A DNA stretch of 64,000 nucleotides from Opitutaceae bacterium TAV5 (GTDB lineage: Bacteria; Verrucomicrobiota; Verrucomicrobiia; Opitutales; Opitutaceae): positions 1,054,001 through 1,118,000 of the forward strand of contig CP007053.1 in NCBI GenBank assembly GCA_000242935.3. Reading direction: 5' to 3'. This document shows, in pieces, positions 54,273 through 62,761 of the stretch. Below the pieces are notes generated by a model. The model saw only the letters and a list, made by a program, of their open reading frames with translations, made no database searches and was not told the DNA's origin. How positions within the stretch are numbered: position 1 is the first letter of the stretch; each line of letters starts with the position of its first letter. The position numbers and the translations under genes were made by a program.

Positions 54273-55247
54273 TCAGCGATGACGACGCCCTGCGCAGGTC
54301 GCCAGCAACAGCAAACCGCCGAGAATCGCCGCGGAGGTCGAGGGCTCGGGAATGGCGCCAATTCGCAGGTATCCTGTGCCGGTGAATACGCCGAATTCGT
54401 GGTCGGCCCCCGAACCGATGGCGCCATAGGTGCCGGTTTCCGTCCAGGTGATGCCCTCGATTCTTACGCTGGTGACGAGATTGGAGCCCACAAACGAAAG
54501 ATCGACGGAGCCGGCGGAAAGTCCGGTGGTGAGGATGAGGGAGGCATTCTCGTGAAGGTACTGGTGGGTCGTGCCGCCGCCGAGTTTCAGCGTGGTGCCG
54601 GGCTGGAGGGTGACGTTTCCGGTTCCCAGGGCTCCATCGGCGCGGACATCGAGCGATGCCGGGGTAGTCCCGCTGGAATTACGCAGCAGCGTGCCTCCGG
54701 ACCAGGTGTTGTTCGAAGAGGTGATGATAGTGATGCCATTTTCAATCCTCAGTACGCCGGCGCCCCTGATCGACGCGGAAATGTTCAGGACGCGCGTGGC
54801 TGCCGACGGGGTGAATGTGCCGAAACCGATGAGTGTCACGTTGCCGGCGAGCGTGGTCGTGACGCTGCTTGTGTAGTTGGCGACCCGGCCGTAGTGAAGC
54901 ACCAGATCATCGACGGTAAACGTACCGCCTGAACGCAACGCGAGTTCGCCGCTGTTGGTGCCGTCGCCGAGCGTGAGGCTCTTGCCGGCGAAAACATAGC
55001 CGGATGCATCGGTGCCGGTACGGAGGGTCCGGTTGCCGGCGACCACATAGTCGTTTCCGGATGATGGCGCCAAGCCGTCGGACCAATTGCCTGCGGTATG
55101 GAAACCGGGGGCGTCGTTCGTGTCGCTGGCGGACAGGGTGACCGTCGCGGCTTCAACCGTAGTGGCGAACCATGACAACAGGAACGCGGCGGCGACGACG
55201 CCGGATCGGGCGATGGAGATCACCGGGTGATGGAGGTATATCTTCAT
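54273..55247 (-). CDS. PEP-CTERM protein with autotransporter-like strands 1
   Basis: 324 residues. A signal peptide (SGVVAAAFLLSWFATTVEA) precedes a beta-helix/strand-rich body (GNWSDGLAPSSGNDY, SGGTLLRNSSGT), and the C-terminus is IPEPSTSAAILGGLLLLAT then CAGRRHR, a complete PEP-CTERM sorting signal with motif, membrane segment and basic tail. Exosortase would cut near PEP and the protein would reach the cell surface or extracellular matrix. The lyase gene is next on the same strand. Confidence 0.9.
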   Translation of the reverse strand: MKIYLHHPVISIARSGVVAAAFLLSWFATTVEAATVTLSASDTNDAPGFHTAGNWSDGLAPSSGNDYVVAGNRTLRTGTDASGYVFAGKSLTLGDGTNSGELALRSGGTFTVDDLVLHYGRVANYTSSVTTTLAGNVTLIGFGTFTPSAATRVLNISASIRGAGVLRIENGITIITSSNNTWSGGTLLRNSSGTTPASLDVRADGALGTGNVTLQPGTTLKLGGGTTHQYLHENASLILTTGLSAGSVDLSFVGSNLVTSVRIEGITWTETGTYGAIGSGADHEFGVFTGTGYLRIGAIPEPSTSAAILGGLLLLATCAGRRHR

Positions 55248-55279
55248 GATGAATTATGGGTGGTGATAGCGGATTGTAC

Positions 55280-56035
55280 TCAGGGATCTGCGTCGCGGGG
55301 GACGGAGGCGACATGGGCATCGAAATAAAGACGAAGGCGCGAGTTTTCCCATACGGGCGCCGCGGGGGATGTCTTGAACCAGGAGGAATCCGTGACGCCG
55401 GCGTTGTCCATTTTGGGGTTATCGGTCACGAGAGCCTGGTCGAGATTGGTCAGCACCCAGATGCGCGAAAGGGCGCTGAACTGCGCCAGCGAGATGAGTG
55501 TGGGTGGCTCGATCTGTCTGGCGGGATCGTTGTCGGTTTTTCCCAGCACGCGTTTCCCGCTGATGCCTTCGAAGGTGTAGTTCTGCACATAGTGGGGCCG
55601 GTTGCGTTTGATGACCGGGTCGTGCCGGAGAAAGCCGGGGCAGACGAGTTGGGGAACGGTTTCCTCGTCGCTGCCCAGCTTGCTCTGGTCGCGTCGGGAC
55701 ATGTAGGGAGCGATGGCGGGAGCGAGATAATACGGTTTGTCCGAGTTGCGGTTGAAGGTGTGATTCATGCCGAGGCCATTGGGCCCGGGCACCTTGTCCT
55801 TGTAGTCGGCGGCATACATGCTGATGGCGGTGCCGACCTGCCGGAGGTCGGACGTGGCCTGGGCCTTGCGGGCCGACTGGCGGACCCTGGCCACGGCGGG
55901 CAGGATGATCGCGGCGAGGATGCTGATGATGGCGATCACGGTCAGCAGTTCGATCAGGGTGAACGCGCCCCGGCAGTGAAGGCGGGCCGACGGGGAAAGA
56001 GGGGCAGGTGACAGGGAATGCTTCGCGGGGGTCAT
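55280..56035 (-). CDS. prepilin-like protein, copy C
   Basis: 251 residues from ATG 56035. [18 protein letters not shown] marks the prepilin helix. The C-terminal element is YFDAHVASV, where DGHV became DAHV, and the upstream His is absent. It diverges from LacI regulator 2 (56112), and the pair shares the region with the palindrome at 56094-56113. Next on its strand is PEP-CTERM protein 1. Confidence 0.85.
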   Translation of the reverse strand: MTPAKHSLSPAPLSPSARLHCRGAFTLIELLTVIAIISILAAIILPAVARVRQSARKAQATSDLRQVGTAISMYAADYKDKVPGPNGLGMNHTFNRNSDKPYYLAPAIAPYMSRRDQSKLGSDEETVPQLVCPGFLRHDPVIKRNRPHYVQNYTFEGISGKRVLGKTDNDPARQIEPPTLISLAQFSALSRIWVLTNLDQALVTDNPKMDNAGVTDSSWFKTSPAAPVWENSRLRLYFDAHVASVPRDADP

Positions 56036-56093
56036 CGGGATGAAGAGCTTGCGGATATCCCTGCGACTGAAGGCTTGTCTGACAATAGCGGCG

Positions 56094-56113
56094 ATGCTTA
56101 TACGCATAAGCAT
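56094..56113. promoter_or_regulatory. candidate LacI operator overlapping the regulator start
   Basis: ATGCTTATACGCATAAGCAT has exact 8-base arms (ATGCTTAT/ATAAGCAT) around a centre ending in CG, as in LacI-family operators. It covers the ATG of LacI regulator 2 and lies 58 bases before the divergent prepilin-like start, so one site could control both genes. Confidence 0.65.
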
Positions 56114-57152
56114 GGATACCCAAACGGACGGCAAGCGCATCACCCAAGCCGACGTGGCGCGCCAGCTCGGTGTGACGCAGGCGGCGGTGTCCATGGCGTT
56201 CAGGAATCATCCGCGCATCTCGCGGGAGATGCGGGACCGGATTCGCGCGGCGGCGGAGCAACTGGGCTACGTGCCCGACCCGATGATGACGGCGCTGGCC
56301 GCCTACCGGAACCGTTTGCGACCGGCCAATTATCAGGGAGTGCTGGCCTGGCTGGGCCATGAAAGGCCGCCGCACGACTGGAGGCACAACAAACATTTCA
56401 CCGCCTTCTTCGAAGGAGCCCGCCGCACGGCCTTGCGCCACGGATTCCAGCTGGAGGCGTTCGACACGGGAAAACGCGACCGGAGGCATCTGCGGAAAAC
56501 GGCCTCGGTTCTGCGTGCGCGCAACATTGCCGGCATCCTGGTCGCGCCGCAGCCGGTGCCGGGGGCGGACCTGAGCGATTTTCCCTGGGAGGATTTCGCT
56601 GCCGTGGCGCTCGGCTACACGCTCGGCGCGCCGCGTCTGCATGTGGTGGCGGCCGCGCAGTTTCAGGCGACGGTCGAATGCGTCCGGCAGCTTCGGCAGA
56701 CCGGGCACCGTCGTATCGGATTTGTCCTGACACGGGATCACGTCGAGCGCACCCGGCGCCAGTATCTGGGCGCTTATATGGCCGAGCAGGAGATGGCCGG
56801 CCTGACCGGACAGATTCCCGTCCTGATGCTGCAACAGCCCGATCCCGCGTTACTGAAAAGCTGGCTCAAAAAACATCGTCCGGATGCGATCATCGGTTCC
56901 GATTATCTGGGCGGGCGTCTGGAACAACTGGGCCGGCGGGTGCCGGAGGATATCAGCCTGGCATGCCCGAATCTTCCGGATGAAAACAGCGAGGTATCCG
57001 GCGTGTGGGAAATGCCTCTGGACAGCGGCGGCGCGGCGGCCGACCTGCTGGTATCGATGCTGCATCGGGGAGAACGCGGCGTTCCCGGCACGCCCCAGAC
57101 GGTGCTCGTGGGCGGACGCTGGGTGGCCGGAAAAACACTGAAAGCGCCGTGA
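56112..57152 (+). CDS. LacI-family transcriptional regulator 2
   Basis: 346 residues from ATG 56112. ITQADVARQLGVTQAAVSMAFR is the DNA-recognition HTH and AAYRNRLRPA the linker. The effector domain includes HRRIGFVLTRDHVERTRR and LVSMLHRGE. It faces the prepilin-like copy C gene; the overlapped palindrome is probably its binding site. Effector sugar unknown. Confidence 0.9.
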   Translation: MDTQTDGKRITQADVARQLGVTQAAVSMAFRNHPRISREMRDRIRAAAEQLGYVPDPMMTALAAYRNRLRPANYQGVLAWLGHERPPHDWRHNKHFTAFFEGARRTALRHGFQLEAFDTGKRDRRHLRKTASVLRARNIAGILVAPQPVPGADLSDFPWEDFAAVALGYTLGAPRLHVVAAAQFQATVECVRQLRQTGHRRIGFVLTRDHVERTRRQYLGAYMAEQEMAGLTGQIPVLMLQQPDPALLKSWLKKHRPDAIIGSDYLGGRLEQLGRRVPEDISLACPNLPDENSEVSGVWEMPLDSGGAAADLLVSMLHRGERGVPGTPQTVLVGGRWVAGKTLKAP

Positions 57153-57162
57153 AACGGGGACA

Positions 57163-58071
57163 TCAATCGGAACTTCGGGATTCAGGAATTCCGGCACGGA
57201 CTGCATCGGGATCCTTCGGGCGCACGAGGTCGAAGGCGCCCGGCGGGTTGCCGACCAGATAGGCGACTTCGTCAAAATAAGCGTCGCGCGTCTCCCCCTC
57301 CGTGTGGTTGGCGACGTCGTGACAATACATGCCCCATTTCACGTAGGCTCCGTCGGTCATCCGTCCGGTGTCGTCGAATGCGCCGTTGCCGAGGTTGATG
57401 CCGGAAACTTCAACCGTAGGCGCGGCTTCGGGCGCACCGTCGATCCACGCCTTCATGACGCCGGTGTTTTTATTGGAGAAACGGACGTAAATCACAAAAT
57501 CGTGCCAGACTCCCCGTTTGACGGAGGACAGGAGCGGACGCACGGCCTCGCGGGTGGCTCCGCCGGTTCCGTCCCCGGAATAACCGTCGAGCGTCAGGCG
57601 TCCGTTTGCGTTCAGGCTGAGGGCCACGGTCTTGTTCGTCTTCGGCAGCTCGCGCATCCAGCAGATCAGTTGCCCGAGGATGACTGACTTGGCGGGGAAG
57701 GTGTCGGGCAGGAGGAAGCTGAAGGCGAACCAGCCTTCTTCGGTGATGCGCGGGTTGCCGCTGCCCGATGTTCCTTCCACGCCGCGACTCGTACGCGAGC
57801 CGGTGTAGTTGCTCTGGCACCAGCGGAGGTGGTGCACCTTGCTGCCCGCGCGCGGGGCGAAACCGGACGGCTCGATGATCTCGGAAAGGTTGCCCGCCGA
57901 TACCTCCACGCCAAAGGGCGCGAGCGTGTCTGACTCGAAACCGGTCGCCGCCGTCTGTCCGTGCAGGACGGGGGCGATGGCCACGCTCAAGGCGAGACCC
58001 GCCTGCGCGAGCCACCGGCGCAGGCCGCGAGCAGGGGATATATTTTTATATTGAATACTAACGATGGTCAT
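57163..58071 (-). CDS. secreted polysaccharide lyase (concanavalin-like, heparin lyase I/PL20-like)
   Basis: 302 residues from ATG 58071. A signal segment (LAQAGLALSVAIAPVLHG) is followed by a beta-jelly-roll-like body. GEGTSG is not conserved, but EEGWFAFSFLLPD, RGVWHDFVIYVRFS and VKWGMYCHDV fit the family of polysaccharide lyases folded like heparin lyase I. Catalytic residues were not fixed. The neighbour upstream is PEP-CTERM protein 2. Confidence 0.65.
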   Translation of the reverse strand: MTIVSIQYKNISPARGLRRWLAQAGLALSVAIAPVLHGQTAATGFESDTLAPFGVEVSAGNLSEIIEPSGFAPRAGSKVHHLRWCQSNYTGSRTSRGVEGTSGSGNPRITEEGWFAFSFLLPDTFPAKSVILGQLICWMRELPKTNKTVALSLNANGRLTLDGYSGDGTGGATREAVRPLLSSVKRGVWHDFVIYVRFSNKNTGVMKAWIDGAPEAAPTVEVSGINLGNGAFDDTGRMTDGAYVKWGMYCHDVANHTEGETRDAYFDEVAYLVGNPPGAFDLVRPKDPDAVRAGIPESRSSD

Positions 58072-58121
58072 GGGTGTGGATGTTGCCGGGGCGGCACTGG
58101 AGTCTGCGTGGGGGGCTTCCT

Positions 58122-58820
58122 TCACCACTTCCCGGCGCGGCGGCGGATCGCCACAATCGCGGCCACGGCGAAACCGCTGACAAGGGCGGCGGCGGCAGGC
58201 TCGGGAACCGCGGCGGCCTGGCCGACGAGCGTGATGGCGTCGAGGCGCACGTAGGCACCCGCATTATTGTGGCTGTCCCAGAAATAAAACCGGAAGGTGA
58301 CGGGCTCGGAGAAGGATCCGGCGGTGGCGCTGAACGAGGTGAGGTCTAACACGGTGGGAGAGCCATACTGACCGGCGCTGCCTGAAGAGGCACTGGTCTG
58401 GAAGACGCCTTCGCCAAGTTCGGTCGAGATGGAGCCGGTCACCGCGACGACGGCCACACGCACGGTGTAGGTCTGGGCGCCGTTGTTGGAGAGGCCCAGG
58501 GTGAAGCTGAGCTGGGTGAGGTCGAGCGCCTCGGAGGGCGTGAGGGTAAAGCTGGCATAGGCGTCGCTCTCGATGGCGGCCGTCTTGGAGGCCGGGGTCT
58601 GGTTGAGGGGGACACCGAAGGCGCCATTGGTCGTTATCGTGTCGGCGAGCCCGGTCGCGGTAAAGCTGCCGGCGGAGGCCAGCCCGGAGCCGGCTGTGGA
58701 CGCCACGGAGCCGCTGGAGAAGTTATAGAGCGCGAGTGTGTCGGCTTGAATGGAAGACGGAGCGAACGCGGCCATGAGGAGGGCGGCGGTTGCGGCAAGG
58801 ATTTTTTGTAGTGTTTTCAT
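58122..58820 (-). CDS. PEP-CTERM protein 2
   Basis: 232 residues. A signal peptide (LAATAALLMAAFAPSSIQA) and a Ser/Thr/Gly-rich strand body lead to VPEPAAAALVSGFAVAAIVA then IRRRAGKW, a full PEP-CTERM tripartite signal. Function beyond surface display is unknown. It precedes the lyase at 57163 on the same strand. Confidence 0.9.
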   Translation of the reverse strand: MKTLQKILAATAALLMAAFAPSSIQADTLALYNFSSGSVASTAGSGLASAGSFTATGLADTITTNGAFGVPLNQTPASKTAAIESDAYASFTLTPSEALDLTQLSFTLGLSNNGAQTYTVRVAVVAVTGSISTELGEGVFQTSASSGSAGQYGSPTVLDLTSFSATAGSFSEPVTFRFYFWDSHNNAGAYVRLDAITLVGQAAAVPEPAAAALVSGFAVAAIVAIRRRAGKW

Positions 58821-58895
58821 GGATATAGTTGGCGAATGTTCGGATTAGATCGTGGCGTGTATGGAAAACGGGGATGAAAGGAGAGGAGGGAGAGG

Positions 58896-59603
58896 CTACT
58901 GGCGGGTGCACATTTCGAGGGTGATCTGGTCGCGGCGCAGGGAGGCGACGTGGCCGTCGGCAAAGAGGCAGTTGGCGCGCCCGCCGTAGCCGAAAAATCC
59001 CCCGGTGCCCGCGATGTTGTCGTAGCGGATGGTGGCGGTGAGGGTTCCGTTGGCCTGGAGATTGCCGGTGAGCTGGATGAGGTGTTGCGAGGGGGCGCTG
59101 AGGGAGGAAAGGTTGAGGTCGCTATCCGTGGCGTTGGCCTGGTTGTCGTGCTTGAGGCGGACATAGGTATTCTCGGCCCAGGTGCGCCCGGCGGCACGAA
59201 GGACGAGGGGGGATTGCAGGATCTTGCCCGAGTTCGGATTTGTGGCGGAGGCAGGGGATTCTGAAAAATAGCCCCGGAGGTAGTAACTCCAGTGCCACCA
59301 ATCCGAACCGTAAACGGAGTTGCTTTTGCGTCCCGCCTGCCAGGCCATCGGGATGATATTCTTGTGGTCGCTTGCCCAGAGCAGATGCGTGACTCCAATC
59401 TGGCGCAGGTTGGAAATGCAAGTGGTCCGGGCGGCGGATTCGCGGACCTTGCCGACGGTCGGAATGATAATCGCCGCAAGGATGCCGATGATGGTGATGA
59501 CCGTGAGCAGCTCGATGAGCGTGAACGCCGGGAGGGAATGCGCGCGGATGGAGCGGCGTCGGATGGCGGGATGTGGAGTAGTGGGGATAGCGTGTGAGTC
59601 CAT
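58896..59603 (-). CDS. prepilin-like protein, copy D
   Basis: 235 residues. [18 protein letters not shown] marks the prepilin helix and [11 protein letters not shown] holds the C-terminal DGHV element; no His stands at the usual distance. On the same strand it follows LacI regulator 3, then come PEP-CTERM protein 2 and the lyase, the same order as in the heparinase module. Confidence 0.85.
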   Translation of the reverse strand: MDSHAIPTTPHPAIRRRSIRAHSLPAFTLIELLTVITIIGILAAIIIPTVGKVRESAARTTCISNLRQIGVTHLLWASDHKNIIPMAWQAGRKSNSVYGSDWWHWSYYLRGYFSESPASATNPNSGKILQSPLVLRAAGRTWAENTYVRLKHDNQANATDSDLNLSSLSAPSQHLIQLTGNLQANGTLTATIRYDNIAGTGGFFGYGGRANCLFADGHVASLRRDQITLEMCTRQ

Positions 59604-59634
59604 GCGAGACCCATAATGGATTCACGCATGGAGG

Positions 59635-59666
59635 GTGCAACAGGATCGTTGCGCTACCTGTTGCAC
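59635..59666. promoter_or_regulatory. 10-bp-arm palindrome between LacI regulator 3 and prepilin-like copy D
   Basis: GTGCAACAGG and CCTGTTGCAC are exact inverted arms separated by 12 bases, between the LacI stop and the prepilin-like start on the minus strand. It may be an operator or an mRNA hairpin; there is no U-tract for termination. Confidence 0.5.
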
Positions 59667-59691
59667 GACGAGGGAGACGCGCGGATGTTTT

Positions 59692-60729
59692 TCAGGCGGA
59701 GGACGCTTGCCGTCGGCGGGAGGGTTGGCGCGGCGGAAGGGTTTTGCCGGTTTTCCAGACACTATCGATGAGGGTGTGGACTGGCTGCTCCGGAACGCCG
59801 GTTTCGCTGCGATGGATCATGTCCACTACAAGATCGACGGCCTTGCTGCCGATGAGGGTGCTGTTTTGCGAGGTGCCGGAAAAATGGTCGTCGTCCTCGA
59901 GCACGCTGAGGCTGGCGAAGGGGGGGATGCGGGCGTTGTGCGCACGCAGGAACGTATGGATGTCGGAGTAACCGACGAGCGCGTCGAAGGGTTGCGCGGC
60001 CAGGGTTTCGGCGAGGCGCGCGGGGGCTTCGGGCGAGAGCATGGCGAGGCTGAGCCGGCCCTGGCTGGTGTCGTCGGCCAGGAGCATGCCGGCTTTCCAG
60101 TTGTGGCCGACTTTTTCGTCCCAGACGTTGCCGACGCATACGCCCACGCGGCGGTAGCCCAGGCGGTCGAGGTTGCGGAGCATGAGGAGCATGGTCCGGA
60201 ATTGGTGGTTGGTGACGACGTGGAGAGCGGGCTTGAGGAGCGAGTAGCCGAGGGCGACCGCCGAAAAGCCGGTCAGGTCGAAATCGAAGATTGTGCCGGG
60301 CCGGGACTGCGGCGGCATGAGGATGCCCTGGATGCCGCGGGCCTTGAGGACGCGGCGGAGTTTGGCGGGAGTCATGCCGTCCTCGTGCGTCCAGAATTCC
60401 TCGATTTTATAGCCGAGCGTGGCGGCGCGGGCGCGGGCACCGGCAAAGTACTCGCGAAACTCGCCGACGTTGAACATGAACGGCGGGCGAGGCCAGTTGT
60501 CGATCCACGCCAGCGTGGCCTGGTAGCGGGGGCGGCGGACGGTTTTGCGATAGGCGTTGAGCGCCGTGAGCATCGGGTCGGGCGTGTAGCCCATGCGGGC
60601 GGCGGCATCCTGGACGAGTTTGCAGGTGGCCGGCGGGAGGCGGGGATGGTTGTTGAGCGCACGGGCGACGGTCGTGAAATGCAGGCCGACTTCACGGGCG
60701 ATGTCGCGGACGGTGACTCGGGGCTGCAT
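59692..60729 (-). CDS. LacI-family transcriptional regulator 3
   Basis: 345 residues from ATG 60729. VTVRDIAREVGLHFTTVARAL is the HTH. The effector domain has YRRVGVCVGNVWDEKVGHNW and GSKAVDLVVDMIHRSE. The open frame extends upstream to 61764, but that extension is the shadow of the LysM gene. It heads the set LacI 3, prepilin-like D, PEP-CTERM 2, lyase. Confidence 0.9.
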   Translation of the reverse strand: MQPRVTVRDIAREVGLHFTTVARALNNHPRLPPATCKLVQDAAARMGYTPDPMLTALNAYRKTVRRPRYQATLAWIDNWPRPPFMFNVGEFREYFAGARARAATLGYKIEEFWTHEDGMTPAKLRRVLKARGIQGILMPPQSRPGTIFDFDLTGFSAVALGYSLLKPALHVVTNHQFRTMLLMLRNLDRLGYRRVGVCVGNVWDEKVGHNWKAGMLLADDTSQGRLSLAMLSPEAPARLAETLAAQPFDALVGYSDIHTFLRAHNARIPPFASLSVLEDDDHFSGTSQNSTLIGSKAVDLVVDMIHRSETGVPEQPVHTLIDSVWKTGKTLPPRQPSRRRQASSA

Positions 60730-60773
60730 GACTCGTTTTCCGTTTCCGCCGGCACGGATGCGACACTTTTTCG

Positions 60774-61688
60774 TTATTGCGGAATCCGCAACTCCATGCC
60801 GATGCGCAGGGGTGTGTTTTCGCTGGCGAGCTGGTCCTGGTTGGCGGCGAGGATATCGCGCCAGCGGGAGCGGTTGTTGTAGTAGCGCTGGGCCAGACTG
60901 TAGAGCGTGTCGCCGCGGGTCACCACATGGCTGCGCATCGTGGCGCTGCCGGGAGGGCGCGAGGCGGGTTGCGCCGTCTGCTGTTGTTGTTGGGCCGGTT
61001 GCGCGGGCGGACGTATCGATGGCTGCGGGGGCGTCTGCTGCCAGCCGGCCGGCGGCGCCGGAGACAGCGGAGGCGAGATGTAGCCGTCGGGCTGCACCGG
61101 CGTGAGCGCAACCGAGGTATTGCCGCCGCCAACACCCTCTCCGGAAGGCGGCGGCGCGAGCGGAGCCTGGGCACGGCGGGCGGCTTCCTGGAGGCTGAGG
61201 CGCAAGGTCTCGCGCTCCGTCTTGAGCTGGTTGTTTTCCCGGCGCAGGGCGTCGATCTCGTTTTGCAACTCGGCGTTGCCGGACTGGTTTTCGGTCAGCA
61301 GGCTGGGCACCGTGCGGGCAAATTCCCGGATGGCGGCCTCGATCTGCCCGCGGACCTTTTCCGCCTGGGGGGAATTGACACGCAGGTCGCGGAACCGGCG
61401 GTAATGATAGATCGCGGCCAGCGGATCTTTCATGTGCCGCTGGTAAAGGATACCCGCCTCGAGGTGGGATTCGGGCGCGTTGTCGTCGCCGCGCTCGGCG
61501 ATCACCTTCAGAAACTCCTTGAGCGCGTCGCCGTCGCGCCCCTGGCGCACGAGTTCCTTGCCGCGCCTGAAAGCCGGTTCGTCCACCTCGGCGGTGTACG
61601 AATCGGCCGGGCGGGGCTCGCATCCGGCGAGCGCCGCCAGCACAAGCAGGGCGAGCAGCAACCTTCTGGAAAACGAAAATCTCCTCAT
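60774..61688 (-). CDS. LysM-domain lipoprotein
   Basis: 304 residues from ATG 61688. The lipobox LALLVLAALAGC puts the acylated Cys at C23. A coiled-coil-like stretch (NEIDALRRENNQLKTERETLRLSLQEA) and a Gln/Pro-rich linker precede a C-terminal LysM domain (HVVTRGDTLYSLAQRYY, IGMELRIPQ). LysM binds peptidoglycan, so the protein links the outer membrane to the wall. N-terminal helices look TPR-like. Confidence 0.88.
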   Translation of the reverse strand: MRRFSFSRRLLLALLVLAALAGCEPRPADSYTAEVDEPAFRRGKELVRQGRDGDALKEFLKVIAERGDDNAPESHLEAGILYQRHMKDPLAAIYHYRRFRDLRVNSPQAEKVRGQIEAAIREFARTVPSLLTENQSGNAELQNEIDALRRENNQLKTERETLRLSLQEAARRAQAPLAPPPSGEGVGGGNTSVALTPVQPDGYISPPLSPAPPAGWQQTPPQPSIRPPAQPAQQQQQTAQPASRPPGSATMRSHVVTRGDTLYSLAQRYYNNRSRWRDILAANQDQLASENTPLRIGMELRIPQ

Positions 61689-61771
61689 GAAAACGACAGG
61701 CACGGAAAATGAATTGATGGATGCGGGTTTGCTTCCAAGTCTCGCAAACTTCCCTCTGACTCAAATCCTAA

Positions 61772-62761
61772 ATGGCTCTCGCTCCCAAATCCATTCTCGC
61801 CCATGCCCGCGAATGCCTGCAAATCGAGCAGGACGCCATCGAAGCCACCCGCACGAGTCTTGATGCCGATTTCGTAAAAGTCGCCCGGGCCGTGCAATCG
61901 GCGATCGCCGGCGGTCGCAAGCTGATCTTCACCGGCGTCGGCAAGTCGGCCCACATCTCGGTCAAGCTGACGGGCACGTTCAACAGCACCGGCATCCCGT
62001 CCTGTTTTCTCGACGCCACCCAGGCGCTGCACGGCGACCTCGGCCTGTGCAGCGAGGGCGACGTGGTCATCCTGCTGAGCAACAGCGGGCAATCCGACGA
62101 GGTCATCCGGCTCGTCACCCTCCTGAAGCGGTTTGGCGTCGTGCTCGTGGCGTTTACCAGCAATCCGGATTCCGAACTCGCCCGCCATGCGCCGCTGCGT
62201 CTCCTCTACCGGGTGCCGCGCGAGGCGTGCCCGCTGGGCATCGCGCCGACGGCGAGCACCACGGCGGCGCTCGCGCTCGGCGACGCCCTCGCGATGGTGT
62301 TGCTCAAGGAGCGCGGCCTCACGCGCGACGATTTCGCGCGTTTCCATCCGGCCGGCAACCTCGGCCGCATCCTGCTGCTGCGCGTCAGCGACATCATGCG
62401 CAGCGGCGACCGGCTGCCGACCGCGCCGGAGACGGTGACGCTCCAGGAAGCGATCCTGCGCATGACCAGGGCCAAGAGCGGCTCCATCGCGCTGCTCGCC
62501 CCGAAGACCGGCAAGCTCGCCGGCATCCTCACCGACGGCGATTTTCGCCGCGCCGCGCTCACCGGGCCGGATTTCCTGACGCAGCCGGTCGGCACGTTCA
62601 TGACGCGCTCGCCCAAGACGATCCGTGACGACGCGCTCGGCGTCGATGCCCTCCGCCTTTTCGAACAACACAAGATCGACGACCTGATTGTCGTCGACCG
62701 GGCGGGTCGTCCGGTCGGCCTCGTTGACGGCCAGGATCTGCCAAAACTCAAAATTGTATGA
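61772..62761 (+). CDS. kdsD: D-arabinose 5-phosphate isomerase (KpsF/GutQ family)
   Basis: 329 residues. The SIS domain has GVGKSAHISVKLTGTFNSTG, SNSGQSDEV and TASTTAALALGDALAMVLL; FARFHPAGNLGR is diagnostic for KdsD-type isomerases. Two CBS domains follow (from about residue 210). The enzyme makes arabinose 5-phosphate for Kdo in lipopolysaccharide. Its stop overlaps the next start as ATGA. Confidence 0.9.
   Translation: MALAPKSILAHARECLQIEQDAIEATRTSLDADFVKVARAVQSAIAGGRKLIFTGVGKSAHISVKLTGTFNSTGIPSCFLDATQALHGDLGLCSEGDVVILLSNSGQSDEVIRLVTLLKRFGVVLVAFTSNPDSELARHAPLRLLYRVPREACPLGIAPTASTTAALALGDALAMVLLKERGLTRDDFARFHPAGNLGRILLLRVSDIMRSGDRLPTAPETVTLQEAILRMTRAKSGSIALLAPKTGKLAGILTDGDFRRAALTGPDFLTQPVGTFMTRSPKTIRDDALGVDALRLFEQHKIDDLIVVDRAGRPVGLVDGQDLPKLKIV

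Noticed and set aside
60730-61764. N-terminal extension of LacI regulator 3
   Set aside because: The extension is the off-frame reading of the LysM lipoprotein gene; the HTH starts at the internal ATG 60729.
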